DNA of 64,000 bases from positions 434,001-498,000 of the forward strand of contig JADLZK010009216.1 of the NCBI GenBank assembly GCA_015847255.1. The letters run 5' to 3'. The stretch is from Hyparrhenia diplandra. Taxonomy: Eukaryota > Streptophyta > Magnoliopsida > Poales > Poaceae. The notes under the pieces are model-generated. The model did not search any database, was not told the origin of the DNA, and saw only the letters and a program-made list of their open reading frames with translations. Made by a program: the position numbers and the translations under genes. Positions 44,211 to 56,324 of the stretch are shown piece after piece. Position 1 is the first letter of the stretch, and each line of letters opens with the position of its first letter.

Positions 44211-45719
44211 TCACCCTCCCAAGCTTGCCAGCCAAGGCATGCCAAGGATGACGTCGACGACATTACCCAATTGCATGACATATGCGTTGATGTCGAAGGT
44301 GCTAGCGTCGATGCGTAGTGGTACATCGAAGGTGGCTGCCCAGCATGTGGAGGTGGCGCCGGTGCCAGTGGTGATCAGCGACACGCGACCGGCCGAGTCC
44401 GGAGGCCTATCGCGGGTCACCACCAGGGGGTCGATGTAGTTGTGCGTTGTTCCCGAAGTCGACGATGATGTTGACGCCCCGTGCGAGATGATGCCGACGA
44501 GGTATAAAGAGTGAGCACCACGCATCGGGAGTCGGGACGAAGAGGACCCCGAGGTCGGCGAGCTCTTCTTTGAGGTCCGCCGGTGGAACGCTCTTGGTCG
44601 TCGGTGTAGTCGTTTGAAGATCGTGATGTCGAAGAGGTGCTTGCACTTATGACGCCATGTAAACGACTCGTCACGCTTGAAGCAGAGGTGGGCCTTGTGT
44701 CATTCCGTCATCTCCTCCGGTGTCGTACCGTTTGAACGGCCGAAGTCGATCGGTGCTGGCCGACGGGGTGGGTGCCTCAGCGTAGCCAGGCCGAGAGGTG
44801 CAGGCGCCTTGCCGTTCTGCCGGCTGGCTTGCTGGGGTTGTAGAGGATGGTGAGGCATCGCTCGTACGCCCTGGCGAGAGACATGGCTTCCTCCATGTCT
44901 TTGGGGTCCTGCATCTCGGCGTCATTCTTGAGCGGCTCGCCCAATCCGGCTGTGTAGATGTTCACCGTTGCCTGTCGTCAAGGTGTCCTGCGCGCGCCAC
45001 GTGCGCCAGGAACTGCTCCGTGTACTCTTCCACGGTACTTGTCTTCCTTAGTGATGCCAACTCACCAGCCAGATTCGCCGATGCGGTACCGGGCGAAGCG
45101 TTCGTTGACGTGCGGCCAAAGCTTGCCCAATCCGCCAACGGTTTCTCCTGGGGTAGCCTCATGTACCCCGCTGCGTGCTCCTCTTGTGAGATGATATGAG
45201 GCGTACCAAACTTGCTCGGTGGCGGGCGTACCTTGTCCCCCTGAAGAATTGCTCACAGCCCGGTTCGACCATGGGAGGATCTTCCTTCTTTGTTTATCGT
45301 CGGGAAGGACAGCTTATGCGCACGAGGGGCGAGGCACGGGAAGGTGTCCACCGGGCGGTGGGGGCGGCGCATGCGCCCCTGCTGGAGCGGCCTTTTGGCC
45401 CAGATAGCCTTTCATCATGTTCTCCAGATCAGCTGCTGTGACCTGGTCGTCGACGTCTTGCTTTGCCATCCGCCCCGGGTTTTGATGAAGTCGCTGGTCG
45501 TGGGTCTTTGAAGCGTCTTAATGGCAAGATCAGCTTCTTGCGTACCAGCTTGACGCTTGACCGCCGGATCGTTGCTCCGATAAGACAAAGAACCCGATCG
45601 GGCGAAGCGAAGTCAAGCCTGGTGACGAATCCGGCGAACTGGTTCCCCAAGTCTTTCAGCATCTTCTTCGTCTCGGCGTCCATGGTGGTGGGTGGATCGA
45701 AGTGGTCTCCGGATACCAC
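44211..45719 (-). pseudogene. Gypsy gag and aspartic protease remnants
   Basis: Minus strand. 45162-44965 reads KTSTVEEYTEQFLAHVARAG, and 44965-44800 reads YTAGLGEPLKNDAEMQDPKD followed by MEEAMSLARAYER, both typical of plant Gypsy gag. The protease ends INAYVMQLGNVVDVILGMPW near 44280-44222. At the active site the frame breaks near 44450: the catalytic Asp-x-Gly (VDFG) is in one frame and the following TTHNYID in the next. The product would not be an active protease. Confidence 0.75.
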
Positions 45720-46300
45720 CGTCGAGAACCCGGCTAGATTGACTGGAACCGCCACGAGATCGTTGTTCGTCGGGGTAGGGAAGGCGGTGATGGAGATGGT
45801 GGCGAAAGCGGCGGCGCTGACGCGCCGGCGGCCGAGGCGCGACGGCTCGGTGCAGGGGGCCGGCAGGCGTGGGGGTAAGGCGTGGTGGCGCGGCGGGGCT
45901 TGTGGGGAGGGGGGGCGTGGAGAGGCAGCGGGAGAGAGATTGAGATATATTTTTCTTTATTTGCTTGTTACCCTGAAAGATTATAGACCCCTTACTTATA
46001 TAGCCCGACTAGTGGGACTTGTATCGCAAGCAATTTCTCTAAAAGGTTTCCTTATAGATTGGAATATCTTTTTCAAGCATATCCTATTTATTTTCCTAAT
46101 AAGGGTCTTCCTTATAGATGGAATATCCCCTTGCACACTAAAAAACCTAAGATAATCCTAGATAATTTCCTCCTTTATTGCTGAATTAATTGCCGAAGAA
46201 TCCGTGGAAGGGAGGAGGACGCGGCGGGCGGGCGGCTGGTGTCGGCGCCCCTCGGGCCTGGCGGGCTGGCCTTTCGGGCCCTATTTCTTGGGTCATGACA
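45720..46300 (-). repeat. 5' LTR (right) of the nested Gypsy element
   Basis: 581 bp, homologous to 40048-40635. The first base is C where the other LTR has T, breaking the TG terminus. Confidence 0.87.
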
Positions 46301-46440
46301 CAAAGTCAAATTTAAATCACTCCTAAGGATATTTTGTTAATAAAGCATGCCACAACAAAAAAATAGACATTTTGCATAAATTTTAAATAAGACAAGTGGT
46401 CAAACATAGGGTTGAAAAAGTCAAACAAACTTTTGGAACG

Positions 46441-47026
46441 CTTGGAAGGTGCACAGATTTTCCAAATGGCCGGTGTGTATAGATCAACAAGATCCCTTTG
46501 CATATCACAAATCTGACACAGCTGCAAATACCTTTCATGTCATCTGGGCGATTAGTGGCCGGGACTTTGATCGACATGGTACTAAGGGGCATACAACAAG
46601 GCCAAATAGTGGTATTTAAATTATGCTACACATTAATAGGCTATAACTAAATTCCATCTCAAGTGGTAGTTAGGCATATTTTCGCAAAATGTTGGTAGTG
46701 GGAACTATTTTTGCAAAACAAAATAATAAAGAAAAACAGAAAAAAAAAATAGAAGTGTTTATTGATGATGTCAGTGTGTATTTGTATTCCCTGGCCTTCC
46801 TTGGCAGGTCTCTTGTTCGTCTCCTCCCTGGCCCTCCCACCAGTCGTTTGACCCCCTAGCTAGATATAGGTACGCCGTTGGTAAGATTCATACAAGCGCA
46901 TCTGGCATCAAATGAACAAACACAACGCAATTTTAGGACATCCAAGGCTACTGTATGATGGATCGGACGGAATTAGTCCGTTAGAAGCATCCATGGTCGG
47001 ATCCGGGATCAAACACAAAGAAAGTA
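46441..47026. other. Intergenic, nothing recognised
   Basis: AT-rich, no gene supported. A minus-strand open stretch at 46312-46527 spans the MITE arm and is not convincing. Confidence 0.5.
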
Positions 47027-47282
47027 CTCCCTCCGTTCCATTTCATTTTGCAACTATGGGAAGCGTGTCCGTCAAACCGACTCAACTTTGACTACGTTTG
47101 TAGAAAATACGTGCAACATTTATATCTCCAAATAAATTTGTTAAAAAACTAGACTTAAAGATCTTTCCAATGATACTAATTACTTAGTATAAAATTTTTA
47201 TATATTTTAATAAATAATTGCCGGCAGTTTGAAAATACTTTTTTTTTAAGCGAGAATTGCAAGTTTTTCCGAACAGAGGGAG
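47027..47282. mobile_element. Stowaway MITE
   Basis: 256 bp from CTCCCTCCGTTCC to GAACAGAGGGAG, flanked by TA at 47025-47026 and 47283-47284. AT-rich interior. Confidence 0.9.
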
Positions 47283-47339
47283 TACATACAGAACACATAT
47301 TTCTCCTTTTGGTGAGTGACAGTGCAATACAAACGATTA

Positions 47340-50300
47340 AGGCCTTGTTTGGTTTAGGGACTTTTTAGTCCTAGTCCCCGGGACTTAAAAAAGTCTCTTT
47401 TAGTCCCACGTAAAACCAAACAGCAGGGGACTTTAGAGACTCAAAAACAAAAGTATTTGAGACTAAAATATAGAAGACCCTCTAACAGGGTCTTTTGGGA
47501 CTTTTTGTTCGCAGCCGCGTCTGTCTCGCCCGTCCGCCTCGTCTCGCTCGCCCTGCGCTGCGGCCGAGTGAGCCCCGCCGCCGCCCCACCCCGCCGCGCT
47601 TCCGGCTGCCGCCTCGCCGCGGCCGTCTCCTCCAGCTTCTGCCTCGCGCCGTCGTAGCCGCCCTCTCCTCTCCCCTGCCATCGCCGCCAACTCCAGAACT
47701 CCGCCCTTCACCTGTCGCCATAACCACTCAGCTGGTGTTCTTGACCTCCGGTGGAGGGGCAAAAGGAGATCCTCCATCTGCCGCTCCATCCCCGAGGTTT
47801 TCCTGCGTCCACCCCCAACTGGCATCGAGGATCTTTAGCCTCTTGATCTCCAGTCACGTCCCAAATGGAGCAGCCAACTCCTCCCACTAGCATTTCGTCT
47901 AAAATTCGGCCTCAACAATCGCAGATCCTATCATGACGGGAGGGAGAGGAGATCGATGTGTCTACCAGCACTGTTGTATGCGTGAGTCCCTCCCCTCTCC
48001 CTATGCGCTCTGGATCTGCTGTGATAGGCTGATAATCTTCTTCTGCCCATGCCCCCTTGCTTGAAGGCATCCTCGGTGAGGTGGCGGCCCCGACCCTGCT
48101 TTTGTCGGTCAATCTGTGGTGGAGGGACATCCAGAACCAATGCCAAACAGTGCCCCTCCAACTCAGGCTTCACGTTTGCATTGACTGCCTGTGATTCTTG
48201 CATGCAGTTAACCTGCAGCTGTCTATGATTTGTCATTTCTTCATTGACAAATGCAGTTGAAGCCTTATGGGAGGAACGATACCATATGTTCGATGAAATG
48301 CATCACATGGAGATTTTCTATTTGCAGAATCTTGAAAGGTTTGGTCCTTAGAATTTCTGTTTTTTTAGATCAACGTGAGTAGTGACTTTGTTCTTATATG
48401 TTAGCTTGTGGACTCGATCTGACATCTAAGTCACTAAGTGTGTTGATAAGGTAGAAGCTAGACAAGGAGCCTTGCCCACTGTTTTTTTTTTTCAGTGGTT
48501 GCAGGCAATAAACTCAGGCTGTAAATATAAAACCATTAATAGTCTGTATTATTTTGACCAATGATGCTGAGATTCATTGAGTTGCATTTGCTTTGTATTT
48601 GCATTTTTTTTTTTTCCAGATGCATATAGAAAATGTGACGTTCTGTCAGTGCTTCCCTAATATATTTTCCAATCACAGGGCAAACAAGGATGCTTAGCTT
48701 AGCCACCAAAATTGAAAGAGCACCCAGATCATATAGAACACCTATTGGCTATGAGCCTGTTAGATTTTACCTGTTGAATGCTCTGTTAAGATTGGTTACT
48801 GAATGTTGATTGTCATAGGCTCATAGCTCCTTGTTCTGAATGGACTCTGTGAGTGAATCGAACCTCTGAATGCTCTGTAACCTTATGCCTAACCTGATGA
48901 CTCCAGGCTGCAGAAGATGCAAGTTTTCCCCATGTGTTAATAGGAACCAACCCTACCCTGACCAAACCTTAAACAACACATCTCTACCGTACACATTTGT
49001 TAGCACCCATTTCCCTGTACCGTGAAAAGCTATGTTGTACTAACTGTTGTTGCTTTGCACTATTGGATAGTGATGTTATGAATCAATTTCGAGATTGGGT
49101 TGCTGATGGGTTGTGGAGTTTGAAACAGCAATGAGGTATGTCTTCTTGACAAGCTTCCTGTTCTTTTCTTCACCGAGCTGTACTTATTTTTGTACAACAT
49201 GCTCTTATTTTGATTCTCATGTACAGATTCCTTAGGATTTTGAGACAACCGGCGATGGCGGATGCTGAGAATGTAAGTTCCTCCCACTATGCTATGTACA
49301 AAGATGCATGTTTCTTGTTTGGATTTGCTGTTATGCTTTTAGAAGCAGAGATTTTAGTTTAAGGTTATGATTTGTAACCTGATGGTTGCAAATCTGACAG
49401 TATCCCCTTGCTTTTGTTGCTTTAGCTGTGCTTAGAGTGTGCATATACTGGTTCGTACGATTTCTTAAAAAAAGGAGGCAGCGTATTAAAACACACTTAA
49501 GTATACATAGTTGATGTCTCTATTAGAATAAAAACAGAGGGAAAACCTTAACATCAATCGGCAAGTCTAAAAGCTTACAGCAAGTCTAGTAGAGTAGGCT
49601 TATTTGAATGCATTTTGAATATCAACTTTATGGCACCTGCTAAAAGGAGTCTGAGTGTCTGACAGTAGTAACATTCAGAGAGTAGGGTGTCTTTGTGACA
49701 CTTTAGCTCATGTTTCTTAAGCTTCAAATTGTATTCACCGGTTGCATGTTATTAGCCTATTTTTTTTGTCCAAATTCTCTATCATAATAACTCCCTAAAT
49801 AGTTTTACCTATTTTTTTGACCAAATTCTCTATCATCATATCTCCCTAAATAGTTTTATTTTTCTATCTCCTTCGATCTATTACAGGGCACAGACTGCAG
49901 GGATCGTATTACAGGGCATGATTGCCTATGAGCAGGGTTTGAGCATACAAAAAGAGGGAAATTACTAGAAGGGGCCATAGCTTGAGTTGCTAGAGAATGG
50001 GAAGTGATATTCTGACCCGTGTGATTTTTGTAAACTGTTGTTGCACCTCTTTGTTGTTGCTTTTGAACTCTGTTAAGAGGTTTCAGAGTACAGTCTTGTT
50101 ACTCTTGTACGATGGGGAGTGTTTGAAATTAGTTGTGTAGTGTTTGAAATTACAGGATTCTTGTATATGTGCAAGAGTCATCGCCTTGTTTTTCTTTTAA
50201 ACTAGATGCAAGGCAAGGTTTTTTGTTTAGCTGGGCAAGTGTGGGTGTGTGTTTACATAAAATCTCTCTTTTAGCTGGGCAAGTGTGGCAGCACATAAAA

Positions 50301-50637
50301 ATTCGTTTTTTTAGCAGCTAGACAGGTAATGATAAATTTTAGTCCCTACTTTAGGGCATGTTTGGATGGAGGGACTAGGGACTAGAGACTAATAGAGCCC
50401 CTTCCAAGAGTCTAGTGAAATTGGGACTAATTGAGACTAAAAATTAGTCCCTAGTCCTTATGTTTGGTTATTTAGGGACTAAATGGGACTAAAAATTAGT
50501 CTCTAGTCCCTAGTCTCATGGGAACCAAACAGGCCCTACTTTAGTCCCTAGAACCAAACATGTAGGGACTAAAATTTTTTAGTCCCAATTAAAAAAAAAA
50601 AAAAGTCTAACAAGCAAGGCAAACCAAACGACAGAGC
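47340..50637. mobile_element. Candidate large TIR element with gene-like interior
   Basis: The left end AGGCCTTGTTTGGTTTAGGG (after TTA) and the right end AAACCAAACGACAGAGCCTT form an imperfect inverted pair, and TTA occurs on both sides. Both ends continue into AGTCCC/GGGACT-rich sequence. The interior has a GC-rich block (47500-47880), then AT-rich intron-like sequence, with splice-like sites such as GAGAAT/GTAAGT near 49273. No transposase or host protein was recognised. It could equally be a non-mobile region flanked by separate MITE pieces. Confidence 0.3.
50355..50535. mobile_element. MITE with 9-bp target duplication
   Basis: 181 bp with inverted ends GGCATGTTTGG and CCAAACAGGCC and the perfect 9-bp direct repeat CTACTTTAG on both sides (50346-50354 and 50536-50544). 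The interior repeats GGGACTA/TAGTCCC. A 9-bp duplication suggests a Mutator-type source; an 8-bp hAT reading is less consistent. It is inserted in an older AGTCCC-rich repeat. Confidence 0.75.
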
Positions 50638-53600
50638 CTTTTTAGGAATATAAGAAATAGCAGTAGCTTGCCTACTGTACACACCTAATTTTACATCTGG
50701 TGAATAATGCATCAGAAATCTAAACGGCAACACAAGAAGGTTGCGTTCATCATTCTCAGAGTCAAGTCCTAGAACGAATTTATATTGCTACAACAAACCA
50801 AGGCGAGAGAATACAAGACAATAAAAGGGAGGTTATTCCCCAATAAATATAATAGCATGTAACCAAATAAACACGATGGCCACTCATCAGTTTCCAATGA
50901 TACACAAGCCTCAAGCAATATCCCATCCCAGCTAAGAAGGATCGGAGTCAACAGTCATCAAGGATACAACCAGCACGTAGGACTCACGGGCCTCAAGCTT
51001 CACTTCACCTTCAACACGTGCCCCTTTTTATTCTTAACAAGCTGCTCCCGTAGCTCCCGAGCAAACGTTTCCTTCGGTATTTCGCTTGAATAATAATGAC
51101 TTACCCGTACTTCTTTGATGCTTTCGAGATATTCTAGCCCAGAAAAGCGAACATGCTGTCCAAGGCTCAGATACAACACCTCAAGTTTGGGCATTGCTTT
51201 CTCATCAAACTTGACTTACTCAATTTTCAGGCTGGAGCCGTAATAAAGAACGAGAAACTCAAGCCTCTCAAAAAGGTCACACTTGAACTGGACTTCTCCA
51301 ATACTTATGTCCCTCCACTCTAACAAACGCAGAATCCTCAGGTTCTGTAGCTTCCCAATGTCTTGCATGAGCGTGTCTGCACCATCCCTCGAGAGACCAG
51401 TGTCACGTAGCGTGAGCTTCACCAGGTTCTGGAGCCCCTTGATCCATTCCGGCAGTCTGGTCATCCTGCAACCACGAAGCTTGAGGCTCTGGAGGTTTTC
51501 CGGAGGTGGTTGTATGCCATCCAGACAATCAGATAAATCTAGCCTTGTGGACATCGACAACGATTCAAGGAGGCTGAGCTTGGAAATTGCTAGACATAAG
51601 TTCTGACTGTTTTTCTCGCTAATGCCGACCACTCCTAGCTTGCGCAGGCCGGTGAGACCTTTTATCTCCTCCACAACAGCATTCCCCCATGCGAGATGCA
51701 CATACCGCAGTGTGTGCAGCGATTTCACTTTCCTCATCCCTCTCGGCACTGTAACACCACTATTATCTGAAAATTTCCTGCCCATTACAATAGGAGGTAC
51801 TGCTGCGCAGCAAGCTATAGCACACCGATCACGCCTACTCATCATCCTGAAACCAGTGTCCCGGAACTCTCCCAGACATGCTGCACATTGTACCTCTAAA
51901 AGTTCCGCACACTTCCCAGAGCAACTTAGCCCTGATGCAGGTGCACCATAACCTGTGCCAGCATGGAGATGGCGTAGCTTCCTGAGCTTGACTATGGTTT
52001 TGGGCAGCACTTGTATTTCTGTATATTTGACGTCCAGGACCTCAAGTTGACTTAGGTTACCTAATGAATCCGGCCAACAAAAAATATCATGACACCCTCT
52101 TAGAGAAAGGTATCGGAGATGTAGAAGCTTCCCAATGTTCTCAAGGCAATGGTTAGCTAGGCCTTTTGTGTCTTCCAAATCCAATACTCGAAGAAACCTC
52201 ATCTTATCAGAAATATAAAATGGCTTCCACTTTCCAAACACTGTTAAAGATCTTATGCATGACAGTTCCACTATGCTCTGGAACTCACTCTCATCTCCCT
52301 CCCAGTTACTGCTTATGGCAAGGTGACGTACTGTGCCATGAGTGTTTGAGCTACAACCTTCCTCCAACCTGAAAACAAGATTTTCTCTCGTTGACATTGA
52401 AATGCTGATGTCGCGGATGAGATCATGTAGCTTGCAAGAGTCAGCCTTTTGTCTGCTGGAAATCTGTTCATGAGTTGGCAACACCATGCTCCTCTCAATG
52501 ATTTCCTCAAAGTAACCATCTGCTATTTCCATGCAAGATTTGTCGCGTGCCTCTACTGAGAAACCTTCTACAGCCCAGCGACGAACCAGACGTCTTCGGC
52601 TAATATTGCAGTCTTCAGGAAATATGGACATGTACAAGAAACAAGGTTTAAGATAATAGGGTAAACCATCATAGCTTTTCATAAGAACTGCTCTTATAAG
52701 CCCAATCTTTGGATTCATCTCCAACTCAGCTGTAATGTGTGCATTCAATTTTCTCCAATCTACAACACTTTTTGTTTCTTGCTCAGCCAAGAAGCTTCCT
52801 ATTGTGACTATTGCAAGGGGAAGTCCATCACACTTGTTTAGGATCAGTTTTGCTGGTTGAACCAACTCAGGATATTCCTTATCAAAATTTACAGTCTTCT
52901 TGAATACCTGAAATTGGCGCGATACAAAAAAAACTTTCAGTACACCGTACTGGAAGTTATAAAATTAAGTTATGAAAAACTCTACTTGTTTGTTAGTATG
53001 ATGACGAAACATTATTTTAATATTCAGTTTGGAACTTGTTTGAAGTAATAATGAATAGGATAAAGAGCCTTTGGAGTATACATGCATGGTAACATTTTCA
53101 GCCATGCTGGAGAGTCGCAACGACAGAGGAGTAAATGATTTTACTCACTATAAATAATGAAAAATCAATATATTTCAGCAATTTTGTGTACAACAATAAA
53201 ACACTAGTTATAAAATAACAAAAATGATTGATGCGTCAAATATCTTATGATTGTGGACTACGACCAACTTTATTTGTCATTACAGTTTTTTTTTTAAGAA
53301 ACCATTACAATTTTTTTATCTGAAAGTAAATCATTACAGCAAACACAATAAATATAGGCAAATTAAACTATAAAAAGCAACAATGTTTAAACACTTAGAA
53401 AAATTCATCAACAACGTTATGCTAGGTACGAGAGGGAATGGAGAATATAAATAATGGCTAGATTCTGGTCCGCAGGTGCTCTGTTTTACTGCCCTCCATG
53501 CGAGGAACCTAGGTCACTTTTGTATTAAGTGAGAAAATCAAACAGCAAAAAGCAACAAATGTTAACTAGGTTTATTATAGATCTAGTTTTTACTTCATTT

Positions 53601-55187
53601 ATATATTGGGAGATGTAAATAATTCAGAACAAAAATAATCTGCAATGACCTCCTCTAGTATCACTGACTTATAAAATCAGACAATTTCAACCAAGAATGT
53701 ACAGAAGGCATGTCTTTTCCCTTCTCTTTTCACGAAATACCCAACACATGTATTTTTACAGCCAGTTCAGTAGAGTTGTATATAAAACATTATCATCTCA
53801 AATGGAATAAACTGAATGTCTTCTTCATTACCGTTTTTATGAAGAGGTCACGAACTTCCTTAGCTTCTAGAATGTTGAGCCCGTGTATACATTCTGGATT
53901 CTTGCAACAATGCTCAGCCACATCCTGTTGCCGTGTGGTGATCACTATAGTCCAGCTTATTGCCTTCTCAATTTTACGGAATGCCTCTATTACTGTATCC
54001 CATTCTGTGTTATGTAATAGGTCATCGACAACAATCAAGCACTTTTTATCTTGTGATAGCCAGTCCAATGCTTTAGTCAAACCACTAAGAGACATTGATG
54101 CATAATCATCATTGCCCCGTGCAAAATCCATTGCACCCTTCGATCCAGGTGAATTTGCACTGAGCTGCATAGCTATGCTCCCAAGGAGCTCCCGAAGCTT
54201 GAAAGGACGCAACAGAGTCACAAAGGCACGCTTTGCAAACTTCTCATTAAGCTCTTGTCTTTGGTAAACATCTCTAACTAGAGTGGTCTTTCCAATACCT
54301 CCCATTCCCCATACTACAATCACCTCAAGATGTATGTCAGAGTGATTTAAGATCAGATTGGCAATGAGTTCTTTTTCTCTCTCTCGCCCAACAAGTTGAG
54401 ATTCATCCAAAAACCCCTGCTGTCTTGCTTCCAAACACCATCTTTCGATTAGCATTGTTGTGTTGGTCATCTTCAATCTCAGATGTGGCCACCGTTGAGC
54501 TAGACACCGACTCTGTAGAATGTGCGATGTCTTGAGAGCTCTGTAAATAGGCATATAAAAATCTTCAGTCACATATCAAGTGAGCAATTAGATGATAGTA
54601 TTACTCTACTATCTAACTGATCATATATGTATTGTATACTTGTAACCGAAGTTGTATGTGACTACGAGTTTGTCTACCTTTAGTACTGGTAGTAGTCATT
54701 ATCCTTTTGGTCCTTATATATTTTAAAAGTTTCACATATTCTCACCTCTGAGAACTGTTTCGATGCAGAGATATTTAAATAGTTATCTGTTTTTTTGTTA
54801 TTTTACTTAATTTCGAAATGATTTCCTTCTACCCCTTGGTAACTTGAAAGGTGCCATGCAGCTAACTGCTATCTGTTGAAAACCTGATAAATAAAACGAG
54901 TGTTTACGTAAGCTTAGCTTAAGTGACAGCTTTCTACACAAAGTAAAATTAGTGAACATAATTTGGCATGTTGAAACTTGAATATTTGAGCAGATGGTCT
55001 GGCTGCTAATAACACTTAATACGCTAAACTAGACGAACTCAAACATAAAATGTTTGCATAACTTTTTCTGAAAGGTCTGAACGAACTAAACCTATTAGTT
55101 TTTTCTTTCTATTTTTATTTTGCATTAAGTCTATCTTTGGTCCCTCAACTTTTACCTTTTGCCTAATTTTAACCCCTGTTTCGTTAG

Positions 55188-55935
55188 ACGCTAGGCGGAT
55201 TTTCCTCGGTGACCCTCCGCCTAGCAACTAGTCGGGAGTAATGGGCGCCTAGGCGTTTTTTCTAGATGTTTTGACATTTTGCCAATTTAACACAATATAT
55301 TTATATATTCTATTAGAAGAATAGGGCTCCCAATAAGAATGGAAAGCCCCAGCCAAAAGTGCAGCTACCTGGTTCCACCGAACCGCAATCCAGGCCTTCT
55401 CGTGGCGCCATCCCTTTGGGCCCACCAGGACCGACCAACCAGCCCACCAGGCCCATCCATAAATATCCCTTCAAACCCTAATCCTCTCCCACCCCACCCC
55501 CAGCGCCACCCCGTTCCGCGGCACCGCTGGATCGCGGCCTCTTTGCGCGGCAAGACACCCGTGGCGGCGGCGATGGCGTTTACCCGCCCATTCTCGGCGG
55601 TCCTCCTACCCGCGGCAGCGCAACCCCGGCGCTCTCCCCACCGGACGGTGCGACCGCCCCGGCTGCGGCAGCGACCGCGGCTCCCTTGGTCCTGAACCCG
55701 GCGGCGGCGACCACACCTGTAGTGCCACGGTCGCCCGACGCTCCCTCCCCTGCACCCCGGCGGCGACGGTGGCCCTCCCCTGCGCCCCCACGATGACGAC
55801 GACCCTCCCCGGCCGCTCCACCTCGACCCAGCGGCGCCGCGCCCGCCTAGGACCCGACTACCCCCTAGGCTCCACGGTGGCCTTCGCCTAGCGTGTAGGG
55901 CGCTGAATCCCGCCTAGGCGGCGCCTAGCGGGAAG
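55188..55935. mobile_element. GC-rich insert bounded by CGCTAGGCGG repeats, carrying a promoter-like segment
   Basis: The left border has GACGCTAGGCGGATTTTCC. The right border, read inversely, has CCCGCTAGGCGCCGCCTAGG. CCTAGGCG-type words recur at both ends. The middle (55330-55860) resembles the 5' part of a host gene: a possible TATA (CATAAATATCC near 55456), CAAACCCTAATCC leader words and an ATG near 55573 followed by about 40 codons. This suggests gene-fragment capture. The family of the carrier is unknown. Confidence 0.45.
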
Positions 55936-55999
55936 GGGGATTTTAACCTTCAACAGCAAAATCGTCTAAATTTAACACCTCAACTATTAAAATCATTTA

Positions 56000-56324
56000 G
56001 GCCCCGTTTGGCATGGCTTAACTTCACCAAGTGAATCCGTTTTTGGTGCTTCGGCTCCGTGAGCAGGTGCTATTAGTGGAGCTGGAGCTGTTTTGATAAA
56101 TCGTTTGGGAAAACAGCTCCTTGCTTAAAACATGCTCATGTAACGCCACGTAGGATGAGGTGGAGCTAGGAGAAGCTACTATTTTTGGCTCCTTCTCACC
56201 CAAAGCTCTATGAGAGCACGTTTTTAGGGGCATCATGTGGAGCCATTTTATTTTACCCGTTTGGCGTAAAACGGCTCCAAACGGCTTATGAAGTCATTGG
56301 AGAAGCCCCCGCCAAAGCGGGGCC
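56000..56324. mobile_element. Tourist-like MITE (PIF/Harbinger type) in NLR-2 intron 2
   Basis: 325 bp with ends GGCCCCGTTTGGC and GCCAAAGCGGGGCC, flanked by TTA (55997-55999 and 56325-56327), the standard Harbinger target duplication. The interior repeats GGAGC/GCTCC words. Confidence 0.8.

Larger units (their letters stand above)
40048..46300 (-). mobile_element. Gypsy-type LTR retrotransposon with gag-protease only, nested
   Basis: LTRs at 40048-40635 and 45720-46300 begin TGTCGA (CGTCGA in the right copy) and end GGGTCATGACA, flanked by the 5-bp duplication CAAAG (40043-40047 and 46301-46305). Minus orientation: the primer-binding-like TGGTATCCGGAGACC lies left of 45720, and the purine tract AGAGAGAGGGGAGA lies at 40649-40636. 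Internal minus-strand pieces encode gag and protease. RT, RNase H and integrase are not seen, so it is internally deleted or a non-autonomous type. A 2.5-kb insertion sits at 41406-43898. Confidence 0.87.
39957..46440. mobile_element. Stowaway-type MITE split by a Gypsy insertion (outermost layer of the nest)
   Basis: Left arm 39957-40047 starts CTCTCTCCGTCCCAAATTAT after TA (39955-39956) and continues TTTGACTTTTTCAACC, TTTGACCACTT and GTCTTATTTAAA. The right arm 46301-46440 carries the same words in inverse order (TTTAAATAAGAC, AAGTGGTCAAA, GGTTGAAAAAGTCAAA). The two arms pair as a long TIR once the insert is removed. The right terminus is degraded (GGAACGCTTGG), so its exact end is uncertain. 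Confidence 0.75.

Noticed and set aside
45463..46155. 230-codon plus-strand open frame
   Set aside because: It is antisense to gag and continues into the LTR of the nested Gypsy element. No domain recognised.
47495..47890. 131-codon plus-strand open frame
   Set aside because: High GC makes several frames open at once, the product is Pro/Arg/Ser-rich, and no family was recognised.
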